A stretch of DNA of 64,000 nucleotides from JAWLAT01 sp041395325 (GTDB lineage Bacteria > Pseudomonadota > Gammaproteobacteria > Xanthomonadales > SZUA-5), in NCBI GenBank assembly GCA_041395325.1, contig JAWLAT010000001.1, positions 1-64,000 on the forward strand. The letters run 5' to 3'. The notes under the pieces were generated by a model that saw only the letters and a list, made by a program, of their open reading frames with translations, had not been told where the DNA came from and searched no databases. Shown here in pieces: positions 27,211-34,800 of this stretch. The first letter of the stretch is position 1; each line of letters opens with the position of its first letter. Made by a program: the position numbers and the translations under genes.

Positions 27211-28317
27211 TCAGCGATCGACCACCGAGGCCTGAGCTGCGTCCGATACCCCTCGTCGCTGCTGTAGGCGGTATTCGCTCGGCGTCATCTGGAAGCGTTC
27301 GCGGAAGGCGCGGTTGAATGGCGCCAGTGAGGCGTAGCCGACGTCCATCGCAATCGTCAGGATGGGCAGATGTGCCAACGCGGGATCGGCCAGTGCGCGG
27401 GCGGCGGCGCGGCTGCGATAGTCGTTCATGAACACATTGAAGTTGCGATAGCCCAGCTCGCCATTGATCAGCTGGCGTGCGCGGTATTCGGGAATGGCCA
27501 GCGCTCGGGCCAGTCCGGCCAGATTGAGGCCGGGATCGCGGTAGATCTCCTGCTGCTCCAGCAGCGCCTGCAACTCGCCGCGCTTGCGGCGCCAGTCCAG
27601 CCAGCCACGGCCCGGTTCGTTGACGGCTGGCTCGGGCGAACTCAGCGGCGCCGGTGACCAGCTGGCCAGAGGTCTGGGGCGCAGCAGGGCCAGGCACAGT
27701 CCCAGCGCCAATGCCAGCTGCCAGGTCGCGTGAAAGCCGGCGGCGTCGTAGGGCAGGGCGTGCTGTACCGCCCACAGGTTCTCGACGATCAGCATCTCCG
27801 CGCCGATCAGCATGCCCAGACCCAGCGCCACATGCCGCAGCCGCCAGCGGCCTTGAATCAGTTCGGCCCGCCAGCTGCGCAGCAGCCCGTACAGGCTCAA
27901 CCCGAGGAAGCCGATCTTCAGCAGCTGCGGCAGATACTCGAACAGCGCAATGCCGAGGCGGTCGTTGGGCCAGTTCTGCTGCAGGCTCATCGCCAGATCA
28001 AAGCTGTCCAGCCCCACGGCCAGCCCGGCCAGCAGCCAGAAGGACCTCCCGCCGATGTCGCGATCCTCGAACAGCAGGAACAGCAGCAAGGCGCTGGACA
28101 TGGGACTGAGGTTGGCCGCGCTGTAGAGCAGCAGACGCAGCCAGGCCGGCAACAGCGGGGTGTTGTAGATCGGCGCCAGCGCCAGCGCGGCCAGGGTCAG
28201 CAGCCACAGCAGCAGATAGGCCTTGAAGCGACCGCCCGGCGCATGCCAGCCGATGCTGGCGGCGAGCAACAGCAGGATCAGGCTGGCCATTGCCCCCAGC
28301 CAGGCGGCGGCTTCCAC
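27211..28317 (-). CDS. Membrane-anchored AraC-family regulator
   Basis: A 368-residue protein with seven hydrophobic helices in residues 1-225 and an AraC-type DNA-binding domain at about 255-355: LNLAGLARALAIPEYRARQL is the first helix-turn-helix and ILTIAMDVGYASLAPFNRAF the second, ending RFQMTPSEYR. Membrane AraC proteins of this 7TM type occur widely; their signals are mostly unknown. I choose the GTG start at 28317 because GAGGG lies eight bases upstream, overlapping the stop of the hydrolase gene; the frame extending to 28554 is inside that gene. Confidence 0.85.
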   Translation of the reverse strand: MEAAAWLGAMASLILLLLAASIGWHAPGGRFKAYLLLWLLTLAALALAPIYNTPLLPAWLRLLLYSAANLSPMSSALLLFLLFEDRDIGGRSFWLLAGLAVGLDSFDLAMSLQQNWPNDRLGIALFEYLPQLLKIGFLGLSLYGLLRSWRAELIQGRWRLRHVALGLGMLIGAEMLIVENLWAVQHALPYDAAGFHATWQLALALGLCLALLRPRPLASWSPAPLSSPEPAVNEPGRGWLDWRRKRGELQALLEQQEIYRDPGLNLAGLARALAIPEYRARQLINGELGYRNFNVFMNDYRSRAAARALADPALAHLPILTIAMDVGYASLAPFNRAFRERFQMTPSEYRLQQRRGVSDAAQASVVDR

Positions 28318-28328
28318 GAATCGATCCC

Positions 28329-29597
28329 TCAGGTGTGCGGCAGATCCCGCAGCCAGGCGATGAGATCGGCAATGTAGCGCGGATCCTTGTAGTGATAGGC
28401 GCGGCCGTCGGTGTCGGTGCCCTGCTGATAAATGCCGTGGCCGGCGCCCTCGTAGACGTGCACGGTGATGGGCCTGCCCGCGGCCGCCCATTGCCGGGTC
28501 AGCGCAATGCTGCTTTCCGGCGGCGCATCGACATCGGCACCTCCGAACTGCCACAGCACCGGCTGTCGCAGGCTGGCCATGGCCGGCACCGGGTCGTAGT
28601 CCCAGCGCAAGCCCGGCGGCAGTTGCTTGCGGCCGAACAGCTTCAGCGCGGTCGGACCCCAGCGCAGGCAGCCATCGCCGGTCAGCGTGCCCGCCAGGTG
28701 CTCAGCGTTGACCCGGCCGCGCCAACGCTTGCGCTGTGCCTTGACTTGCGGCCACTGACGGTCGTCACGCAAGGCAAAGGCCTGCTGACAGGCCAGCACC
28801 AGCGGCTCGAATTCGGCCCAGGCCAGCGCCGGGTAGTGCGCTTCGAAATGCAGCTTCGTCTCCAGCAGATCCTCGCGCAGCGGCGACTCGGTCATGCCGA
28901 AGCTGGCGATGACGAAGGCCACCTGTGGCGATCGGCTGGCCGCCAGCGTGGCGACGTAGACGCCCTGGCTGTAGCCGCCCAGACCGATTCGTTGGGCGTC
29001 GATGCGCGGATCGGCCGCGGCTGCCGCCAGCGCCGCCAGCAGATCGCCCGCCAGCAGGTCGAAATCGTGCGTGTACTCGCCCCCGGATTGACCGGTGCCA
29101 CGCTTGTCGAAGATCAACGTCGCGTAGCCGGCCTGCGCATACCAGCTGGCGGCCCAGTCAAAGCCCGTTGCCGCCTCACGGCCCGAACCATGCGCATTGA
29201 TGACCAGCGGGAAGGGCCCTTCGCCCGGCGGCAGACTCAGCACCCCGTGAAAGCGCAGCCCATCGCGCTGAAAGCCGAACCACTCCGACCGACCCGGCCA
29301 CGGCCGCAGGTCCACCCCACCGAAGCTCAACGCCTGTGCGGCAATCTGCAGCGGTGGCGCTCCTGTCTTGGGCGACGCCAAGCCATCCTGCAGCGTGTAG
29401 CCATGAAAGCGCCCGCTGGCCACCGGATGCACGGTCAGCGCACCAGCCTCATCGACCAGCACGCTGTACCAACCCCCCTGCGCATCACGCCAGACCCGCT
29501 GCAGCGGATCGATGGCCGGAGCGCCTTTCGCCGCCAGGGCAGGCCAGCCGTGGACCGACAACAACAGCAACAACCACCCGCTCAGCAACCCACGCAT
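28329..29597 (-). CDS. Secreted alpha/beta hydrolase
   Basis: A 422-residue exported hydrolase. Signal peptide 1-23; the catalytic domain starts at about residue 100 with LVINAHGSGREAATG (oxyanion strand) and IFDKRGTGQSGG. The nucleophile Ser is in GLGGYSQG (about residue 215), an acidic residue lies in FGGADVDAPPES and the catalytic His in GAGHGIYQ. Family members include dienelactone hydrolase- and prolyl peptidase-like esterases; the substrate is not predictable. The gene is followed 11 bases later by the membrane AraC gene, so they are co-transcribed and the regulator may respond to a product of this enzyme. Confidence 0.87.
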   Translation of the reverse strand: MRGLLSGWLLLLLSVHGWPALAAKGAPAIDPLQRVWRDAQGGWYSVLVDEAGALTVHPVASGRFHGYTLQDGLASPKTGAPPLQIAAQALSFGGVDLRPWPGRSEWFGFQRDGLRFHGVLSLPPGEGPFPLVINAHGSGREAATGFDWAASWYAQAGYATLIFDKRGTGQSGGEYTHDFDLLAGDLLAALAAAAADPRIDAQRIGLGGYSQGVYVATLAASRSPQVAFVIASFGMTESPLREDLLETKLHFEAHYPALAWAEFEPLVLACQQAFALRDDRQWPQVKAQRKRWRGRVNAEHLAGTLTGDGCLRWGPTALKLFGRKQLPPGLRWDYDPVPAMASLRQPVLWQFGGADVDAPPESSIALTRQWAAAGRPITVHVYEGAGHGIYQQGTDTDGRAYHYKDPRYIADLIAWLRDLPHT

Positions 29598-29881
29598 CGA
29601 TGATCTCCAGCCACAGCTCAGGGATCACCAGCGTGCCGACCGAGCCCGCCGCAGGCTCGTCGATTCCGAAGGAAAGCTGGTCGATTGGTGGAATTGACTG
29701 TGCTGCTGAGTAGTGCATGCGCTGACTGGTCGCGGCGGATCTCGGACGCGTAGGGACCAACGGGATGTCTCCCCGGCGCGTACCGGCTCGACCAGCCCCT
29801 CAACCGATCGCACCTGCCGCGTCTTGTCCCTCTTCTGCCACGGGGCGTACCCTAGCCACCGAAGCCAAAGCCAAGATCCGT

Positions 29882-30451
29882 ATGCTGAAGCCCCGCGAAC
29901 GGGACAAGCTGATCAATGCCATTGTGTTCTTTGCTGGGAACACCGAGGGCTGCGGGAAGATCAAGCTGATCAAGCTCCTCTATCTTCTAGATTTCGAGCA
30001 CTTCCGACAGACCGGTCGCAGCGTGACGGGCCTTGATTACAGCGCATGGAAGTTCGGCCCGGTGCCGACAGCATTCTTCGCGGAGTGGGAGCAGCCTCAG
30101 TCTGACTTCTCCGATGCCGTCGAGATTCGGTCAGAAAAGGTCATCGACTTTGAGCGTCTGAAGGTGGTGCCCAAGGTCGAATTCGACAAGAGCCACTTCT
30201 CGCCACGGGAACTTCGCCTGATGCAGGGCCTGGTGGAGCGGTTCAGGAAGGACCTTTCGATGCCGATGGTCAATGTCACACACCACGAACGTGGTCCGTG
30301 GGCAAAGATCTGGGACTCCGGGCGTGGCGTGAACCAACACATCCCCTACGCGTTGGCGATCGCAGACGATGACGAGCACGCTGACGCGGTCAGGGAGTAC
30401 GCCGATCAGCAGGCATCGTCCCGCACTCTGCTGGGCGCCATGAACGGATGA
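29882..30451 (+). CDS. Panacea (SocA/DUF4065) domain protein, antitoxin-like
   Basis: A 189-residue protein with the Panacea domain, formerly DUF4065: RDKLINAIVFFAGN and GKIKLIKLLYLLDFEHF form the opening helices, then GLDYSAWKFGPVP, the most recognisable motif. Panacea proteins act as antitoxins for many unrelated toxins in PanAT pairs, and SocA of Caulobacter is a proteolytic adaptor-antitoxin. The start at ATG 29882 is chosen because similarity begins there; the frame upstream to 29765 is not conserved. It overlaps the next gene by four bases, the normal arrangement for a toxin-antitoxin pair. Confidence 0.85.
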   Translation: MLKPRERDKLINAIVFFAGNTEGCGKIKLIKLLYLLDFEHFRQTGRSVTGLDYSAWKFGPVPTAFFAEWEQPQSDFSDAVEIRSEKVIDFERLKVVPKVEFDKSHFSPRELRLMQGLVERFRKDLSMPMVNVTHHERGPWAKIWDSGRGVNQHIPYALAIADDDEHADAVREYADQQASSRTLLGAMNG

Positions 30452-30867
30452 TCAAGGTCGGCGGCATCTATCATCACGATGCCTACTATGCCGATCCGGA
30501 CACCGGGGAGTTGCTCGGGAAGTACCTGCTCGTACTGGCTCTGCCTGCAGGAGACGACATTGTCTTTCGGGTTTTGACAAGCCGCCACGCGCGCCTACGG
30601 CCTTCCGGATGCCATCACGGCAATCCCTATCCCGGCTACGCTCTCGGCACGCCCGGCGGCGAGCTATCCAAGCCGACCTGGGTCGACTTGCGGCCGCAGG
30701 ACGACTACGACGCCGACGTGTTCCTCGGCCGTCTGAGAAAGGGATCCATTCGCTTCGTCGCGCAGCTCGACGCCGAGCGACTTCGCGCAGCCATGGCATG
30801 CGCTGCAGCGGCGGACGACACCAGCAATCACCAGGCACGTTGCATCAGAGATGCCATGGCTGGCTGA
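30448..30867 (+). CDS. Candidate toxin partner of the Panacea protein (MazF-like SH3 barrel?)
   Basis: A 139-residue protein without a firm family match. Its first 50 residues, MIKVGGIYHHDAYYADPDTG then GKYLLVLALPAGDDIVFRVL, resemble the opening strands of MazF/PemK-type toxins (KxGDI..., RPALVLS, hydrophobic strand, T/S-rich turn), but the usual Arg-Pro is absent. A PTWVDL strand at about residue 78 fits the same fold. It starts within the antitoxin stop (ATGA) and its 3' end overlaps the HEPN-like gene by 17 bases. The toxin role is inferred from coupling to the Panacea gene. Confidence 0.6.
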   Translation: MIKVGGIYHHDAYYADPDTGELLGKYLLVLALPAGDDIVFRVLTSRHARLRPSGCHHGNPYPGYALGTPGGELSKPTWVDLRPQDDYDADVFLGRLRKGSIRFVAQLDAERLRAAMACAAAADDTSNHQARCIRDAMAG

Positions 30868-31540
30868 GCTGAGGGCCCGGCTCGCGAACTCCTCGGTTCG
30901 GCCGCTCTCTTCGAGCCAATTTGAGCATGTGAAACACACGCGGTTGCTTGGCTCGCAGCGCTTCGCTGTCGTTCGCAGCCAGTTTGACCTTGCCTACAAC
31001 GGCGGCCGCGCACAGGCTCTTTATGGGTTGCGCCGTGCGGGATATCGGTGCGATGCGCGCTACCTCACCTTCGAGACACTTCCGCATTCCTTGGGTTTGT
31101 CGGCGGAAGTCTGGAGAGTGCTGGCCAAAGCGCACGAGCGGCGCAATTTGGCCGAATACGAAGGTCATCTGGATCGAGACGATCGCTTGCTGACGGGTTT
31201 GCTCATTGGCCACGATCGTTGGCTGGTCCAGCATCAACAGAATCTGCGAATGCTCGTGTCGCCACGCCTTGACCATCGTGGTTGCGTCGAAGAAGCGGAC
31301 ATTGGTCGGCGGGCAGACCAGCACATAGCCCGCGTCCCCGGCAGCCACCGCCACAATCCCGCCTTGCTTGCCCGCCGTCCAGGCCGAGTCGAAACCAACG
31401 ATGAGTGTCATGTCGATTGCGTCTCCGACAGCCCGAGAACCGATGTCTTGTTCGCCCTTAAGCCGTCAGCAACTCCGACAACTTCTCAAAGTTGTCGACC
31501 ACCTCGTAGCGCACCGATTCCGGCGCCAAGGTCTTGTTGA
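30851..31540 (+). CDS. HEPN-like domain protein, 3' part replaced
   Basis: Residues about 35-118 match a HEPN-like family of roughly 130-residue proteins often found beside nucleotidyltransferases: RSQFDLAYNGGRAQALYGLR, RYLTFETLPHSLGL, and KAHERRNLAEYEGHLDRDDR. Similarity stops near residue 118 (position 31204); the remaining 110 residues are antisense to a DUF429 gene fragment and are not real domain sequence. The gene therefore looks 3'-truncated by recombination. The RN-x-x-EY core replaces the strict RX4-6H RNase motif, so nuclease activity is uncertain. It overlaps the preceding candidate toxin gene. Confidence 0.6.
   Translation: MPWLAELRARLANSSVRPLSSSQFEHVKHTRLLGSQRFAVVRSQFDLAYNGGRAQALYGLRRAGYRCDARYLTFETLPHSLGLSAEVWRVLAKAHERRNLAEYEGHLDRDDRLLTGLLIGHDRWLVQHQQNLRMLVSPRLDHRGCVEEADIGRRADQHIARVPGSHRHNPALLARRPGRVETNDECHVDCVSDSPRTDVLFALKPSATPTTSQSCRPPRSAPIPAPRSC
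31202..31411 (-). pseudogene. DUF429 gene fragment (N-terminal 70 residues)
   Basis: The minus-strand frame starting at ATG 31411 begins MTLIVGFDSAWTAGKQGG and reaches LLMLDQPTIVANEQ, clear DUF429 (RNase H-like fold) sequence. Family similarity ends at about residue 70 (31202). The frame stays open to 30845, but that part is antisense to the HEPN-like gene. Full-length DUF429 proteins are well over twice as long, so this is a truncated relic. Confidence 0.6.
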
Positions 31541-34517
31541 GATCCCTGAAGAATCGGCGGGCACAATGCAGCTTGGCCTCTTCGATCTTGCGTAGATGCA
31601 TGGTTGATAGCGTGCCCTTGGTCTCGGCCACAAAATAGATGTGCTTGACCTTGCCTTCCTGCAGGGCGATCGCCCAGTCAGGGTTGTAGTTGCCCACGGG
31701 CGTAGGAATCAGGAAGCCGCGCGGCAGCTTGGCGTACACCACCACTTCGCTGGCCACGTCCAGCTCCCGCACGAAGTGCGACTCCAGTTTGGAGTTCGTG
31801 GATACGTAATCGTAAATGTGCCGCTGCAGCGGACCGATGACTTCTTCGGTGCTGCCATAAGTCTGCGCCACGGTGAACAGCTGCGAGTCCCAGCGCTCAG
31901 CCAGCAGGCTGTAGGACAGATGCTCGACCACCGCGGTGGCCTTCTGCTCCAGAATCAGGCGCCTGGCCTCGGTCAGGAAGCTTTCAGGATTGCTGGCGAA
32001 CTGCGCGAAGACGGGCTTCTCCAGCCCCACCAGAATGCCGGCAATGGTGGCACGGGTCAGCACGGTCGCCTCGGCCAGCTTGCCGATCAGGTCGTAGGCA
32101 ACCGCCGAATGGGCCGAGCCGCGATGCTCCTCGGGTCTGGATTCCCTGACCTCGAAGCCGCCGCCGCGCTTGAGTTGCTCGGCGTCCAGTTGCGCGCGCT
32201 GCTCACCTTCGACGATGCGGTACTGCATCGGCTGCACCTTCAACTCGCGGTTGAGCGTGGCGATGCAGCGGCTGATCAGCTGCGCGCTGTCGAAGTGCAC
32301 GGTATAGGCCGCCTTGCGGTTGATGCGCTGCCATAGCGCCTGGAACTCACGCTTGCCGAAGTTGGCATTGAGACGGTCATCCGGCGTGCGCCGGTCGTCG
32401 GCCGGTTTGGGCAGCTGGGCGTCGCTGTAGACGCTGTCGATCAGGGCGAAGACGGCTTCGGCGTGGGGTTTGAGTTCCTCCGGCAAAGCCGCCAGCGTGC
32501 CTTCGCGCTTGGCCTGGTGGTAGGCCTCGGTGATCCCGTCGCGGTCGTCGGTGTAGTCGTTCTTGATGAGGTAGCGGTGGATCTGATTGGCCATCTGCGC
32601 CGTCACCGCAAGCTGTCCAGCCTCGGTCGCCAACACCTTCCCCTCGAAGTAGGCCGCGCTAGCCACCTTCGGACGCTCGCTCAGGCTGGCGCTGATGTCC
32701 TTCTGCAGTCCGGCGACGAAGTCGGCATAGCTCTCGTTGGCGACCACGGTCAGCACGTTGATGGCATGCACGGTGGCCGGGTCGTCCATGCGCTCACCCA
32801 GCCGATTGACCGCCAGCCGCAGTCCGCGGCCCACTTCCTGCCGACGCGAGACCGTGTTGTCGCTGTGCTTGAGCGTGCAGATCACGAACACGTTGGGGTT
32901 GTCCCAGCCCTCGCGCAGCGCCGAGTGGGAGAAGATGAAGCGCACCGGCTCTTCCAGCGACAGCAAGCGCTCCTTGTCCTTGAGGATCAGATCGTAGGCA
33001 TCGACGTCATCGGACTGCCCGGCTTCCTCGCCTCGCAGCCGTACGCTGGGATCGACCAGCCGCTTGCTGCGCTTGTCGATGGAGAAGTAGCCGCTGTGGG
33101 TGCGGGCGGGTTCGATGCCGTCGACATAGCGCAGATAGCTGGCCATCGCTTCGCCCAGACCCAACTCGCGCAACGCCTCGCGGGCCAGCACGTACTCTTC
33201 TTCAAAGATGCGGGCATACTCGCCCTTCTCGTCGGTCTGGGCATAGTCGCGATAGCGTGCCACTTCATCGATGAAGAACAGGCTTAGCACCTTGATGCCT
33301 TGGGCGTGCAGTTGCTGCTCCCGCTGCAGGTGGGCGCAGATCGCCTCTCGGATCTGGAGGCGACGCAGCATGGCTTCGTTGACGTCACCCACCGCCTCGC
33401 CAGCGTTTAGCACCAGACCGTTGCTGAAGTGCAAAGTCTTGTCGCGATCATCAATCTCGCTGACCACATACCCGCGGTACTGATCGAGACCCTTGGAGAG
33501 ATCGAACAGGTTGTCGCCATGGCTGATGATGCGATTCTCGCGCTTGATTCCGGTGCTGCGGCGCACTTCCATTTCCACCTGCGCCTGCGGTCGCCGGGTG
33601 GTGAAGGTGCGGATGCCCTGCAGGTACAGGTAGCCGTTGGTGCCGGTCTGCCCCCTCACCGTGATACCGCGTACGGCGATGCGCTTGACGAGCTTCTGGT
33701 TGTAGGCGTCCAGCGTGTCCAGCCGGTGGATCCTGTTGTGGGTAGACGCATGAGTAGCGGAGTAGCGCAGCACCGCCAACGCGTTGAAGCGCTTCATCGA
33801 CTCCAGAGCCTGTCTCGACTTCATCTTCTGCGGCTCATCGATGATCAGAATCGGCCGGTTGGCGGCGATCACGTCGATCGGCCGGCGCGACTGGAAACTG
33901 TCCAGTTCCTCGTAGATGCGCAGGTTGTCCTTACTGGTCGAATTGAAGGCCTGCAAATTGATGATCATCACGCTGATGCCGGCGTCGGAGGCAAAGCTCT
34001 CCAGCTCGTGCAGGCTTTTGGAGTTGTAGATGAACCAGCGCGCGCGCTTGCCGTAGTGCTCCAGAAAGTGCTCGGCGGTGATGGCGAAGCTCTTGGCCAC
34101 GCCCTCGCGGATGGCGATCGAGGGCACCACGATGATGAACTTGCTCCAGCCATAGCGCTGGTTCAGCTCGAACAGGGTCTTGATGTAGCAGTAGGTCTTG
34201 CCGGTTCCGGTCTCCATCTCCACATCGAGATTGATGGGGCAGGGCGGGCTGGCCACCAGTCCAGTCGACACCGGCAGGTTCTGCCGCCGCTGCACCGCCT
34301 GGATGTTGCGCAGCAGCTGGTCGGGCGGCAGCCGCAGCTCGGCGTTGCGAAAGCCGGTCGCTTCCAGCAAGGACTCGGTGCGCCCCGCGGCGGCGCGACC
34401 GGGATCGATGCGATAGCTGCGCGCCGCCGGGTCGGCCAGCGGCTGACCTTCGAAGCAGTCCGCCACGGCCATCACTGCCGAGGTCTGGTAGGGCTGCAGC
34501 TTGAACTTGAGCTTCAT
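31458..34517 (-). CDS. Type III restriction enzyme, Res subunit
   Basis: DNA-translocating nuclease subunit of a type III restriction system. The 1019-residue protein has an SF2 helicase core: Walker A in METGTGKTYCYIKTL (about residue 85), DExx box ILIIDEP (about 215), helicase motif V/VI regions with FSHSALREGWDNPNVF and RRQEVGRGLRLAVNR. The C-terminal nuclease site is PD-(D/E)xK-like: NPDWAIAL followed by YFVAETKG. ATG 34517 is chosen; the nine residues upstream are not conserved. Unlike usual mod-res pairs, an AlbA_2 gene and a 283-base leader lie between Mod and Res. Confidence 0.92.
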   Translation of the reverse strand: MKLKFKLQPYQTSAVMAVADCFEGQPLADPAARSYRIDPGRAAAGRTESLLEATGFRNAELRLPPDQLLRNIQAVQRRQNLPVSTGLVASPPCPINLDVEMETGTGKTYCYIKTLFELNQRYGWSKFIIVVPSIAIREGVAKSFAITAEHFLEHYGKRARWFIYNSKSLHELESFASDAGISVMIINLQAFNSTSKDNLRIYEELDSFQSRRPIDVIAANRPILIIDEPQKMKSRQALESMKRFNALAVLRYSATHASTHNRIHRLDTLDAYNQKLVKRIAVRGITVRGQTGTNGYLYLQGIRTFTTRRPQAQVEMEVRRSTGIKRENRIISHGDNLFDLSKGLDQYRGYVVSEIDDRDKTLHFSNGLVLNAGEAVGDVNEAMLRRLQIREAICAHLQREQQLHAQGIKVLSLFFIDEVARYRDYAQTDEKGEYARIFEEEYVLAREALRELGLGEAMASYLRYVDGIEPARTHSGYFSIDKRSKRLVDPSVRLRGEEAGQSDDVDAYDLILKDKERLLSLEEPVRFIFSHSALREGWDNPNVFVICTLKHSDNTVSRRQEVGRGLRLAVNRLGERMDDPATVHAINVLTVVANESYADFVAGLQKDISASLSERPKVASAAYFEGKVLATEAGQLAVTAQMANQIHRYLIKNDYTDDRDGITEAYHQAKREGTLAALPEELKPHAEAVFALIDSVYSDAQLPKPADDRRTPDDRLNANFGKREFQALWQRINRKAAYTVHFDSAQLISRCIATLNRELKVQPMQYRIVEGEQRAQLDAEQLKRGGGFEVRESRPEEHRGSAHSAVAYDLIGKLAEATVLTRATIAGILVGLEKPVFAQFASNPESFLTEARRLILEQKATAVVEHLSYSLLAERWDSQLFTVAQTYGSTEEVIGPLQRHIYDYVSTNSKLESHFVRELDVASEVVVYAKLPRGFLIPTPVGNYNPDWAIALQEGKVKHIYFVAETKGTLSTMHLRKIEEAKLHCARRFFRDLNKTLAPESVRYEVVDNFEKLSELLTA

Positions 34518-34800
34518 CGCTTCTCGCCTCGTTGGAGTCCTCACGACCGCCCAAACGGCGTCGATGGCATGCGCCTTTGGCGTCGGCTCATTATTCGGTC
34601 CAAGTCAAACACGAGCCGCAACACTTCCGGGGTGACTTCCGGGTCCCGACTGGGCTCGGCCAAGCCGAAAAGGACTTCGGGGCAGCAACGAGCTTAACTG
34701 CAGTACTCGGGTGGGGCTGGGCCAAAAGTTAGCCTTAAGCATTGATTTAATTGACCTTTCATTGGATCTCTTTTCTGCAGGAAGGCGGTTTTTTGCAGAT
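34518..34800 (-). promoter_or_regulatory. A+T-rich leader of res with CTGCAG-type inverted repeats
   Basis: No gene seen. The stretch 34735-34812 is much richer in A and T than its surroundings and probably holds the res promoter. TGCAGA-TTTAT-TCTGCA (34794-34810) is a perfect inverted repeat across the stop codon of the AlbA_2 gene, and another CTGCAG occurs at 34785-34790; together they could bind a regulator. Exact promoter boxes could not be fixed. Confidence 0.4.

Noticed and set aside
30868..31200. C-terminal 110 residues of the minus-strand frame that starts as DUF429
   Set aside because: They are antisense to HEPN-like sequence with clear family motifs and do not resemble DUF429.
33429..34697. 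422-residue plus-strand frame opposite res
   Set aside because: Shadow of the Res helicase domain; no start signals or motifs.
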